DNA from: Tissierella pigra
GTDB taxonomy: Bacteria; Bacillota; Clostridia; Tissierellales; Tissierellaceae
DNA length: 55,100 bases
Assembly (NCBI RefSeq): GCF_009695605.1
Contig: NZ_VUNQ01000024.1
Span: forward strand, 1 to 55,100
Direction: 5' to 3'
The number at the start of each line of letters is the position of its first letter. Positions within the stretch are counted from its first letter, which is position 1. Positions 35,075 through 43,249 of the stretch are shown piece by piece. Below the pieces are notes generated by a model, which searched no databases, had not been told where the DNA came from, and saw only the letters and a list, made by a program, of their open reading frames with translations. The position numbers and the translations under genes were made by a program.

Positions 35075-35959
35075 TTATTCTACTATCTTTTTGCCCCTTA
35101 AAAATTCCCATTTGGTTTCACTTGTTATAACAGAAATTAAAATTGCCATACATCCTATAAAAAATTTTATAGTCAATGGTTCTTTTAAAAATATAATAGA
35201 AAATGTGCTTCCAAAAACAGCCTCTAAACTTAAAATTATGGCTGCATGAGTTGAGCTAGTATATTTTTGTGCAACAGTTTGCATTAAAAATGCAGTCATT
35301 GTACTAAAAATGGCAAGATATAATATGGGGAAAATTGTATTTGACTCCAATTTAATATTAGTTCCCTCAAATGATAAAGCAAATATAAATGATAAAATTG
35401 CTGCCGTTAAAAACTGTATTATAGTTATTACATAAGGATCAGATTCCTTTGCAAAATGTCCTGTAGAAGAAATGTGCATAGCAAACAGTACAGCACATAA
35501 AAGAGTGAGTAAATCCCCATATCCCATAGATAAATCTTTATTTAGACTAAGTACCCCTATTCCTATTAAACATAGAAAAGCTGCTGCTAAGTCAAACTTA
35601 TCTGGCCTTTTCTTAGATATAATCCAATAAATAAATGGTACCATCACCACATTTGTAGCTGTAATAAAAGCTTGTTTTCCAGCTTCAGTATATTGAAGCC
35701 CAACAGTTTGAGTAGCAAATGCTGCAAATAAACATGACCCAATTATAATTCCAGCTTTAATATCTTGTTTTGAAGCATTTTTAATATTCTTAAAAAATAC
35801 TATGGATAAAATAATAGTTGAAATAGTAAACCTAAAAAATAACAAATAATATGGAGTCACATAGTCTAAAGCATTTTTAGTAACAACAAATCCTGAGCCC
35901 CAAATGATTGCTACTAAAAGCAGAGACATATCTGCATATAATATTTTTTTCTTTTCCAA
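35075..35959 (-). CDS. EamA/DMT-family transporter
   Basis: The 294-residue protein has ten predicted helices in two EamA repeats, with ADMSLLLVAIIWGSGFVVTKNAL at the start and the repeat-2 hallmark LSLEAVFGSTFSIIFLKEPLT (about 245-265). These transporters mostly export amino acids or other metabolites. It is the first gene of a likely operon with the YcbB-type response regulator, which suggests amino-acid homeostasis as the common theme; the substrate is unknown. Confidence 0.88.
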   Translation of the reverse strand: MEKKKILYADMSLLLVAIIWGSGFVVTKNALDYVTPYYLLFFRFTISTIILSIVFFKNIKNASKQDIKAGIIIGSCLFAAFATQTVGLQYTEAGKQAFITATNVVMVPFIYWIISKKRPDKFDLAAAFLCLIGIGVLSLNKDLSMGYGDLLTLLCAVLFAMHISSTGHFAKESDPYVITIIQFLTAAILSFIFALSFEGTNIKLESNTIFPILYLAIFSTMTAFLMQTVAQKYTSSTHAAIILSLEAVFGSTFSIIFLKEPLTIKFFIGCMAILISVITSETKWEFLRGKKIVE

Positions 35960-36098
35960 ATACTCATCCCCTTTCCCCTTTATTATATCATATTAGAATT
36001 ATTCCATTAAAATGTTTTTCACTTTCTTTCCCTAAACATACACCAAAACTTGGTTTATTAATAAAATGATATTAATAAAAAATAATGAGGGTGATTTT

Positions 36099-37397
36099 AT
36101 GGAAAAAAATTTAATCGTAGGTAGTGATAGTCTTGTAAGACTTACAAATGGAAACTATGTTAATTATATAAATTTTGATAATGCTGCTACAACTCCACCT
36201 TTTAAATCAGTAATAGATGAAATAAATAATTTTTCTCATAATTACTCTTCTATTCATAGAGGTACAGGATATAAATCCATAATATCTTCAAGAATTTATG
36301 ATGAGGGCAGAGAAATAGTATTGGATTTTGTAGGTGGCAATAGAGATTATCATACAGTAGTCTTTTTAAAAAACACTACAGAATGTATAAACAAACTTTC
36401 CTATAGACTTCAAGAAACTTTAAAGAATAAAGTAGTATTATCTACATACATGGAACATCATTCAAATCTACTGCCATGGAAATATAGATATAATACAGAC
36501 TATGTAGAAGTAGATGAATCTGGAAGATTGTGTTTAGAGGACTTGGAATTTAAACTAAGGCTATATGGAGGAAAAGTAGGCTTAGTTGCTGTTACTGGTG
36601 CCTCCAATGTAACAGGATATATTAACCCCATATACGAAATTGCAAAGATTTGTCATAAGTATGGAGCTAAAATCTTAGTAGATGCTGCCCAACTTATTCC
36701 TCATAGTCCCTTTAGTATGGGGGATATAAATGATCCAGAACATATTGATTTTGTTGTCTTTTCTGCCCATAAAATGTATGCTCCCTTTGGCATAGGTGCA
36801 TTAGTAGCACCAAAGGAAACTTTTAAAGATGGATTCTCTGAACAATTAGGTGGCGGAACAGTAAAATATGTTTCTATAGAAGATGTAGTATGGCTAGACC
36901 CACCTATGAAAGAAGAGGCGGGAACTCCAAATGTAATGGGTGTAGTTGCACTTTCCACAAGTATAAAGACATTAGAAAACTTAGGTATGAGAAAAATCGA
37001 AGAATATGAAAGGAGTTTAACTAAATATGCCTTAGATTTAATTCAAGATATTCCTGGAATTGTTTTATATGATGACAAAAATATAGATGAAAAAGTATCT
37101 ATTATATCATTTAATATGGAAGGATTATACCACGATGAATTAGCTCTTATTTTAGCTCATGCAGGTGGGATTGCCGTTAGAAATGGTTGTTTCTGTGCCC
37201 AGCCATATGTCCAAAAACTCCTTAAAATATCTAAGGAAGCAATGCTTCGATATAGGAACGATGAGTATTTACCTGATCCTGGATTAGTGAGAATAAGTTT
37301 TGGATTATATAATGATTATAATGAAATTTATCTCTTTTATCATCTTTTAAATGAAATCAGCAAAAATGTAGATTATTACAAGAAAAGCTTATATTAA
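36099..37397 (+). CDS. Class V aminotransferase, cysteine desulfurase-like
   Basis: The 432-residue PLP enzyme has NFDNAATTPPF near the N-terminus, a substrate-side ECINKL region, EHHSNLLPWK, VDAAQLIPHS and the Schiff-base lysine in SAHKMYAPFG. The C-terminal RNGCFCAQPYV offers a cysteine at the position of the SufS/CsdA persulfide Cys. It fits the SufS/CsdA group but is not next to suf genes. The start is ATG 36099 with GAGGGTGA upstream. A DsrE-like sulfur-carrier candidate follows, so the pair may mobilise sulfur. Confidence 0.85.
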   Translation: MEKNLIVGSDSLVRLTNGNYVNYINFDNAATTPPFKSVIDEINNFSHNYSSIHRGTGYKSIISSRIYDEGREIVLDFVGGNRDYHTVVFLKNTTECINKLSYRLQETLKNKVVLSTYMEHHSNLLPWKYRYNTDYVEVDESGRLCLEDLEFKLRLYGGKVGLVAVTGASNVTGYINPIYEIAKICHKYGAKILVDAAQLIPHSPFSMGDINDPEHIDFVVFSAHKMYAPFGIGALVAPKETFKDGFSEQLGGGTVKYVSIEDVVWLDPPMKEEAGTPNVMGVVALSTSIKTLENLGMRKIEEYERSLTKYALDLIQDIPGIVLYDDKNIDEKVSIISFNMEGLYHDELALILAHAGGIAVRNGCFCAQPYVQKLLKISKEAMLRYRNDEYLPDPGLVRISFGLYNDYNEIYLFYHLLNEISKNVDYYKKSLY

Positions 37398-37420
37398 AAC
37401 ATTAATTAAGTATATAAATA

Positions 37421-37458
37421 CTCCTTTCTACTAATCCTAGTGGAAAGGAGGTTTTTTT
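37421..37458 (+). promoter_or_regulatory. Terminator-like hairpin containing the SD of the DsrE-like gene
   Basis: Arms 37421-37433 and 37438-37450 pair over 13 bp (one T-G) with an ATCC loop. The second arm contains GGAAAGGAG and is followed by G, seven Ts and the ATG at 37459. It has every part of an intrinsic terminator yet also carries the Shine-Dalgarno of the next gene. Confidence 0.78.
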
Positions 37459-37947
37459 ATGAGTAAAAATCCTAATAAAAAAATGAGCATATTGATGTTT
37501 AGCGGTGATTATGATAAGGCACTAGCAGCCCTTATTTTAGCTAACTCTGCTAGGGAAATCAATATTGATGTTACTATGTTTTTTGCTTTTTGGGGACTAA
37601 TGCTTATTAGAGACCCAAATTCTATACCAGAAGAAGAAAAGACTGCTTCTGAAAAGATGTTTGCCAATATGACTCCAAAACATATAGAAGATCTTCCATT
37701 GTCTAAAATGAATTTTGCTGGTATAGGAAAGAAAATGTTAGTAGGTATGATGGAGGAAAACGATACTCCAAATCTTACTGCATTTTTAAATGGAGCATTG
37801 AAAAAAGGAGTAAATATGAAAGCATGTAAACTCTCCTGTGAAGTAATGGGCTTTGGAGAGGCAGAATTACTTAAAGAAATCAATATAGTTACTGCTGAAG
37901 AATATTTAATTGATGCTTTGGAAACAGATATTCAGCTATTTATATAA
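37459..37947 (+). CDS. DsrE/DsrF/DrsH-like family protein
   Basis: The 162-residue protein fits the DsrE/F/H-like family (PF13686): MSILMFSGDYDKALAALILANSAREINIDVTMFFAFWGLMLI at the N-terminus and a C-terminal GVNMKACKLSCEVMGFGEAELL with two cysteines, of which CKLSCEVMG is typical of the sulfur-carrying site. It probably carries persulfide sulfur, with the preceding cysteine desulfurase-like enzyme as donor. Expression looks conditional because its Shine-Dalgarno is part of a terminator-like hairpin. A separate terminator follows the gene. Confidence 0.86.
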   Translation: MSKNPNKKMSILMFSGDYDKALAALILANSAREINIDVTMFFAFWGLMLIRDPNSIPEEEKTASEKMFANMTPKHIEDLPLSKMNFAGIGKKMLVGMMEENDTPNLTAFLNGALKKGVNMKACKLSCEVMGFGEAELLKEINIVTAEEYLIDALETDIQLFI

Positions 37948-37955
37948 TTCCATAT

Positions 37956-37971
37956 GGCGACTTTTGTCGCC
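37956..37971 (+). terminator. Intrinsic terminator of the DsrE-like gene
   Basis: A GGCGAC, TTTT, GTCGCC stem-loop is followed by TATTTTCTTCTTTT. Confidence 0.85.
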
Positions 37972-38059
37972 TATTTTCTTCTTTTATTATTACCTTTTAT
38001 AATATATACTCTATATAGTGGCTATAAAATCTACTGTAATAAAGGAAGGTGAAAATACA

Positions 38060-39079
38060 ATGAAAAAAACATTGAATTTTATAATATTATTTAGTCTTAT
38101 TGGACTTACTATATGGATTTTCGTCAGTAATAACGATTTCGATAATTTTTCTGAACTAATCAAAAGTACTAATACTTTATTTTTATTGATTGCTTTTTTA
38201 TGTATGGTTTTATATTGGTTCTTTGAAGCTTATATACTTCACAAAATGAAAAAAACTCTAAATATTAATACAAGTTATGGATCATCTCTTAAACTATGTA
38301 TGATTGGACAATATTATAGTGCTATTACTCCATTTTCCACTGGTGGTCAGCCTGTTCAAATATACTCAATGGTAAATGACGGTGTTCCTATAGGTACTGC
38401 ATCTTCTCTATTTGTTAATAGATTTTTAATATATCAATTTGTTATGACTTTTTACGCATTATTTATGTTTATAATAAAATTTAATCTACTCTATAGTGAA
38501 GCCCAATTGGCATTACCCTTTATAGTAATAGGCTGTTTTATAAATATGGTAATTTTAGTAGGTATTTTTTTATTTTTACTAAATGAAAAATTTGTTAAAG
38601 CTTTTTTAGGAAAATCCATTAGAATACTTCATAAACTTAAAATAGTAAAGAACATAGAAAAATCTGAAGAAAAATTAAACAATACTTTATTAGATTATAA
38701 AATAAGCGTTGAGGAAATGAAGAAAGATAAGAAAACTACTGTATATCTAATCTTCATTTCCATAATACAATTGACCATAAGTTTTTCTATTACCTATTTT
38801 ATATATTTGGCCCTAGGATTTGAAATGGGACATTTCCTAGATATTATAGCAATCCAATCCCTTCATTATATGGCAGTATCCTTTATGCCTACACCGGGAA
38901 CTGCTGGAGCATCTGAAGGTGGATTTTATATGTTATTTAAAGTAATATTCCCTAAGAAGATTTTATCCTTTGCATTGCTCCTTTGGAGATTTATTGATTA
39001 TTATCTAAGAGTATTGATCACAGGATTAGTTACACTAGTTGATTTTATATGTAGAAAGAAAAAAGTAAGAACAAATTAA
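38060..39079 (+). CDS. Flippase-like membrane protein (LPG synthase TM region / UPF0104 family)
   Basis: The 339-residue protein has about eight helices and the family motifs LKLCMIGQYYSAITPFSTGGQPVQIYSM (about 75-105), ASSLFVNRFLIYQ and, near the C-terminus, FMPTPGTAGASEGGFYMLF. It corresponds to the membrane flippase half of MprF without the synthase domain. Such stand-alone proteins probably move lipids or lipid-linked sugars. The start is ATG 38060 after GGAAGGTG; an upstream in-frame ATG is less well placed. Confidence 0.87.
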   Translation: MKKTLNFIILFSLIGLTIWIFVSNNDFDNFSELIKSTNTLFLLIAFLCMVLYWFFEAYILHKMKKTLNINTSYGSSLKLCMIGQYYSAITPFSTGGQPVQIYSMVNDGVPIGTASSLFVNRFLIYQFVMTFYALFMFIIKFNLLYSEAQLALPFIVIGCFINMVILVGIFLFLLNEKFVKAFLGKSIRILHKLKIVKNIEKSEEKLNNTLLDYKISVEEMKKDKKTTVYLIFISIIQLTISFSITYFIYLALGFEMGHFLDIIAIQSLHYMAVSFMPTPGTAGASEGGFYMLFKVIFPKKILSFALLLWRFIDYYLRVLITGLVTLVDFICRKKKVRTN

Positions 39080-39087
39080 GATAACAA

Positions 39088-39119
39088 AAACCTCAAGAAC
39101 TTGTAAATTCTTGAGGTTT
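39088..39119. terminator. Bidirectional terminator
   Basis: A 12-bp stem AAACCTCAAGAA with an 8-base loop lies between the flippase-like gene and the peptide gene on the other strand. Confidence 0.82.
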
Positions 39120-39225
39120 ATTTTAATTATGATTTAGGTTCTATTAAACTATTGATAATACTTAAATACTTTATCCTTTTTAAACATAAGATTTAAATGA
39201 AAATATCATTCTTTAATATACATTA

Positions 39226-39420
39226 CTAGTCTGGTCTAGTTGTACCTGCGTCGCCTGCACAATAGCTGACTATAGGCGCTTGGTTTTCTTCATTTTCTAT
39301 TGGCAAGGGGATACTGTCTGGTCTAGTTGAACCTGCATCACCTGCTGCAAATACCATCATGGACATATTCAACAGTAAAACCATCAACGTAACTGCACAT
39401 ATTAATTTTCTTCTCTTCAT
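39226..39420 (-). CDS. Small secreted peptide precursor with duplicated motif, pheromone candidate
   Basis: The 64-residue product has a classic signal peptide (basic MKRRK, hydrophobic core 7-22, VFA at 23-25 as cleavage site). The mature part of 39 residues begins with AGDAGSTRPD (26-35) and ends exactly at the C-terminus with AGDAGTTRPD (55-64), separated by an acidic, Pro-containing spacer. The start overlaps the TPR regulator stop as ATGA and has GGAGGAG before it. Position and design resemble Phr/NprX/PapR pheromone precursors. No homologue is known to me; short length alone would make it doubtful, but signal peptide, site and repeat together support it. Confidence 0.75.
   Translation of the reverse strand: MKRRKLICAVTLMVLLLNMSMMVFAAGDAGSTRPDSIPLPIENEENQAPIVSYCAGDAGTTRPD
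39229..39345 (-). repeat. Direct repeat encoding the two decapeptides
   Basis: Two 30-base copies, 39229-39258 and 39316-39345, differ at three positions. Two of the differences are silent and one gives Ser/Thr. Confidence 0.9.
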
Positions 39421-40751
39421 TTACTTTCTCCTCCTTGATATTTTATTATATTATCAATTAGCTTTTCAAACCTATCATACTCTTTATTATCTACATATGT
39501 CTTCAAACATTTAAAAATTAATGATGAATCATTATTAGATTTCATTCCAAATACAATATCATCATTATACTGTTCTATTATTTGACAAATATTATTATCT
39601 TGCATTTTTTTACTTAATTCTATTAAAGATAGAATATTCTTATAAACATAATCTTGTTGAACATTTCTCTTTGCATACTCTAATGATTCTTTATAATATT
39701 CTTCTGCTTCTTCTAGTTTTCCTAAGCTCTCATAACATATGGCAAGTTGCCTACAAGTTACTGAATAGTTATCTGAGTCTTTATCTAATTCAACTTTATC
39801 CTTTAAAATTGCATCTAAGTATTTATAAGCACGATTTACATCTTTTAATCTAAGATATGCTTCAGCTATATTTCCATATATCAAATATTTAATATCACTA
39901 TATCCAGTAAAGGTCAAAACTTGAAGTGCATTATTATAACTACTTAAAGCTGATTCATAGTTTCCCATTTCAAAATAACATACACCTTGGAGATTATATG
40001 CCATCCTCCATAAATCATAGTCTTTTCTCTCAGTATATCTAAGTAAATCTGAAATTATTTCTAAAGAAGGTGAATACATCTTTAATCTATAGTAGGCTAA
40101 AGCATAATTATAATATAAATGAATTAGATATTTTTCAGGAATATTATCAACATTTAACAAAGCTTTTTGATATAATGTAATGGCATCTTGATATTTTCCT
40201 CTATCAATATAGTTATTGGCAAGTTTTATCATTATCCTATAGTTTAGCTTTCGCTTAGGGTATCTAGTAGTTAACTCCCAAGCTTTACACATATATTCAT
40301 ATTCCTTTTCATAATTTCTAGAATTAAAATATATACCTCCTATAATCTCATATGCCTTGATTTTTTTATCCATAAGATCGTATTCATTTAAAAGAAACTC
40401 TATATCATCTAAATCATCTGAATCAATAATATAATCCTTTTGTTTTTTATGCTTGTCCAACTCTGCAATATATTCCTCTACTTTTTCCTTTGCCTCATAT
40501 CTTCTAGAATTTAATAAATCTTCTGGGTCTATAATTAAATCTATATTCTTTTCCTCTAATATTTTATTTATTTCTTTGCATATTAATTGTGCATCATCTA
40601 TTTTTAGAGGAACTTCCTCAGTTCCTATAGATCTTAGCAAGTTATCAGTCTTATCTTTTAAAACCATTTCTGATTCCCCTATATCTAATTTCTCTATGAT
40701 TCTTTCCAAGGTATTTCTATGATTATTGGACCCTATCTTCATTGTGTCCAA
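39417..40751 (-). CDS. TPR-repeat regulator, RRNPP-like candidate
   Basis: The 444-residue cytosolic protein consists mainly of tetratricopeptide repeats from about residue 125 to 410, for example YQDAITLYQKALL, CYFEMGNYESALSSYNNAL and CYESLGKLEEAEEYYKESL. The N-terminal 65 residues (start MDTMKIGSNNHRNTLERIIEKL) are helical and could be a diverged XRE helix-turn-helix, but I cannot assign it with confidence. The start is TTG 40751, 8 bases after AGGAG; ATG 40742 is too far. The stop overlaps the peptide gene start. Rap, NprR, PlcR and AimR have this TPR architecture and this gene order. Confidence 0.75.
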   Translation of the reverse strand: MDTMKIGSNNHRNTLERIIEKLDIGESEMVLKDKTDNLLRSIGTEEVPLKIDDAQLICKEINKILEEKNIDLIIDPEDLLNSRRYEAKEKVEEYIAELDKHKKQKDYIIDSDDLDDIEFLLNEYDLMDKKIKAYEIIGGIYFNSRNYEKEYEYMCKAWELTTRYPKRKLNYRIMIKLANNYIDRGKYQDAITLYQKALLNVDNIPEKYLIHLYYNYALAYYRLKMYSPSLEIISDLLRYTERKDYDLWRMAYNLQGVCYFEMGNYESALSSYNNALQVLTFTGYSDIKYLIYGNIAEAYLRLKDVNRAYKYLDAILKDKVELDKDSDNYSVTCRQLAICYESLGKLEEAEEYYKESLEYAKRNVQQDYVYKNILSLIELSKKMQDNNICQIIEQYNDDIVFGMKSNNDSSLIFKCLKTYVDNKEYDRFEKLIDNIIKYQGGESK

Positions 40752-41067
40752 GCATATCACTCCTATCTAATATTTAATTATATATTTCAGAATTATCCCA
40801 GTTATATTGGTGGTAAAATATTTATTAAATCCACAATATGATTATTATATATTACCTTATTAAACCATATTATGAATTACATAGTCAATATATTTATTTT
40901 TACAATATTCGATATTTTTTGTCATATTTTATCGAAAATAATTTTTCATGTTTTTTCTTTCATTGGATATATGTTTATTTTTCAGTATATCTTCATTATA
41001 CAGATAAATCAATATCCGTAGTACTTTTTTGTCTATTTTTGTTTGTTTTTTCATATCAATATAAAAA
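40752..41067. other. AT-rich spacer upstream of the TPR regulator
   Basis: No supported gene is seen. On the minus strand TTGACT (about 40885) followed 18 bases later by TTTAAT is a weak promoter candidate for the regulator. The plus-strand open frame crossing it lacks a ribosome site and runs into the ABC permease gene. Confidence 0.4.
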
Positions 41068-41109
41068 TATATTAAAAACCTACAGTGATTATTGTAGGCT
41101 TTTAATATA
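41068..41109 (-). terminator. Terminator of the YtrA-type ABC operon
   Basis: A 17-bp stem (TATATTAAAAACCTACA, one mismatch) with an 8-base loop directly follows the last permease gene, with T-rich sequence behind it. Confidence 0.8.
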
Positions 41110-41111
41110 TT

Positions 41112-41774
41112 TTAAAATTCTTTTCCTTTATATATATTTTTTGAAATTTGTAAGGATATTAAATACATTATTGCTCCAATACTTACAAACATAAGAATCA
41201 CTATTTTCCAATCCATATTTATTATACCTTGAAATATCTCTGTATTTTCAATCTTTTTACTAAATTTACTTATTACATTTGGTAATATAATAAGTATAAT
41301 ATAAAAAATTTGATTAAATGCTTGGGCTTTTCCTACATTGTAATAGTGAAATGGTAAGTATATAGAGAAAAATACTAAGGATAATCCAATTATAAATGAT
41401 ACATCCCATATGGTTGCAGGATTTCCTGATATTGTGGTGCTAAATATAATTCTAGATATATTAGAAGATAAAAAGACGACGCCAGTTATAAATAAAATAT
41501 ATAGTCCCATAGATATATATTTTGATTTTACAATATCATATCTATCCACTGGAAATGAATTTAACATCATATCTGTTTTTCCTTTTACATCATATTGAGT
41601 GGAAAACATTGAAACTATATATACCATTATAAACATGGCAAATCCATATACAAGCTTAGATTTATATATATGGTCTATGCTCACCCCAATATATCCAAAT
41701 AATATTCCCCCGCAAAGTATAACTAGATTTATAATTTTTAATAATCGCATATCCTTTATTACCAGTTGTTTCAT
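41112..41774 (-). CDS. ABC-2 transporter permease
   Basis: The 220-residue protein has six predicted helices and starts MKQLVIKDMRLLKIINLVIL, the typical amphipathic start of ABC-2 permeases. A conserved DVKGKTDMMLNSFPVDRYDIVKSKY loop after helix 2 is of the YtrC/ABC2_membrane_5 type (PF13346). It pairs with the similar permease 11 bases upstream as a heterodimer driven by the ATPase of the operon. Substrate unknown; related operons respond to cell-wall antibiotics. Confidence 0.85.
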   Translation of the reverse strand: MKQLVIKDMRLLKIINLVILCGGILFGYIGVSIDHIYKSKLVYGFAMFIMVYIVSMFSTQYDVKGKTDMMLNSFPVDRYDIVKSKYISMGLYILFITGVVFLSSNISRIIFSTTISGNPATIWDVSFIIGLSLVFFSIYLPFHYYNVGKAQAFNQIFYIILIILPNVISKFSKKIENTEIFQGIINMDWKIVILMFVSIGAIMYLISLQISKNIYKGKEF

Positions 41775-41785
41775 TGCTATCCCTC

Positions 41786-42397
41786 CTACACAAAGTCCCT
41801 TGTTTCATATAGCCATAAAGATATTCCCATGGATAAAAAATATACTATAACCGCTATAATTGGTAATCCTAATCCATTTAATAAATTACCATATTGACTG
41901 AATGGTATAATAACAAAATTCATAATACCTATATATATAAACATATTTATAATATTGGCTATTTTAGGTGGCAATCTAAAAAGTGAAGGTAATGATATGG
42001 ATAATGACAGTAATATTATAGGTAAGGTAGATTCCACAAGAGAAAGATTGAAAGTATCCACATCTATAAATCCTAAGAGTTTAATTATCCACAAATAACT
42101 CCCAGTAATAACAAATCCTATTGTATAATTTATAAATATAGATAAATATTTGCTAATAACTATATCTCTTTTTCTAATTGGTAAGGATTGCAATAATATA
42201 TGGGTTTTTACTTGTGCATCATAACCAAAAGATATAGTTGTCAGCATATATACAAATGTATATATCATTAGACTACCTATGAATTTATTATCCGTACCTA
42301 TTGTAAATAGAATGAATGGTACATATAATATTATAAATATCAAAGTTGATTTACTAGAAAAGGCTAACAAGAAGTCTTTTTTGATTAAATTTAACAT
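41786..42397 (-). CDS. ABC-2 transporter permease
   Basis: The 203-residue protein has six helices and the same family pattern as the next gene: MLNLIKKDFLLAFSSKSTLI at the start and DAQVKTHILLQSLPIRKRDIVISKYLSIF after helix 2. The two permeases are clearly related copies. It starts 4 bases after the ATPase stop, so it is coupled to it. Confidence 0.85.
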   Translation of the reverse strand: MLNLIKKDFLLAFSSKSTLIFIILYVPFILFTIGTDNKFIGSLMIYTFVYMLTTISFGYDAQVKTHILLQSLPIRKRDIVISKYLSIFINYTIGFVITGSYLWIIKLLGFIDVDTFNLSLVESTLPIILLSLSISLPSLFRLPPKIANIINMFIYIGIMNFVIIPFSQYGNLLNGLGLPIIAVIVYFLSMGISLWLYETRDFV

Positions 42398-42401
42398 CTT
42401 T

Positions 42402-43247
42402 CTACCTCCTTACACTATAAATCATAATATCTTCAAGTGTTGGTCTTTCAATCAATATCTCACTGCCAAATATCTTTTTCAATCTTTGTGGGTTTTCTGC
42501 TAATCCTTCAAATCCAACATTAGTCTCTCGAATTCCTATAAATTCTTTTCTTGTATCTCCATCTAATAAATCTTTCCCACCTTTTACTACTCCATAGGAT
42601 TCTAAAACTTCATCTTTAGATTTAGAAAAAACTATTTCTCCATTATTTATAAAGGTAATATAATCTGCTACTTTTTCTAAATCTGTAGTTATATGAGTTG
42701 AAAAGAATATAGATTTATTTTCATCTTGGATAACACTATATAGTATATCTAGTATTTCTCTTCTAAAAATCGGATCAAGACCAGATGTTGGCTCATCCAT
42801 AATTATCAAATCTGCATTGTGAGATAATGCTGTTGCTAAAGAAAATTTCATCTTCATACCTTTAGATAATTTCTTTATTTTTTGTGTATAATCTAGATTA
42901 AAATCTTTTATATATTTACTAAACATTTTTTCGTCCCAATTTTTATAAAAGGGTGCTATTATATTCTTCATTTGATTAATAGTCAAATCTTCATAAAAAT
43001 AGGATTCATCATATACAAAGCCTATTCTATTTTTTACTTCTCTTTCAAAGTCTATATGGTCTTTTCCAAATATCTTTATTTCTCCAGAATCCTTTTTTAG
43101 TAAGTTCATTATAAGCTTTATAGTAGTGCTTTTACCTGCTCCATTTGGTCCAATAAACCCCATTATATATCCAGATTCTAGGTTGAAGGATATATCATTA
43201 AGCTTAAATTTCTCAAAATTTTTGGATACATTCTTTATCTCTAACAT
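42402..43247 (-). CDS. ABC transporter ATP-binding protein (YtrB/CcmA type)
   Basis: The 281-residue ATPase has Walker A GPNGAGKST (33-41), a signature given as LSKGMKMKF, Walker B LIIMDEPTSGLDP and the switch His in FFSTHITTDLEKVAD. The C-terminal 70 residues are a domain found in YtrB-like and bacitracin-related ATPases. It begins 2 bases after the GntR gene stop. Confidence 0.92.
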   Translation of the reverse strand: MLEIKNVSKNFEKFKLNDISFNLESGYIMGFIGPNGAGKSTTIKLIMNLLKKDSGEIKIFGKDHIDFEREVKNRIGFVYDESYFYEDLTINQMKNIIAPFYKNWDEKMFSKYIKDFNLDYTQKIKKLSKGMKMKFSLATALSHNADLIIMDEPTSGLDPIFRREILDILYSVIQDENKSIFFSTHITTDLEKVADYITFINNGEIVFSKSKDEVLESYGVVKGGKDLLDGDTRKEFIGIRETNVGFEGLAENPQRLKKIFGSEILIERPTLEDIMIYSVRR

Positions 43248-43249
43248 AT

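Noticed and set aside
39421-40751. Reading the TPR gene as a generic housekeeping TPR protein only
   Set aside because: Not excluded, but the four-base overlap with a signal-peptide ORF carrying terminal repeats makes the receptor-peptide reading more likely.
40838-41194. Plus-strand open frame of 118 codons, Phe/Tyr/Ile-rich
   Set aside because: No ribosome site, composition of AT-rich noncoding DNA, and it overlaps the end of a well-supported ABC permease gene and its terminator.
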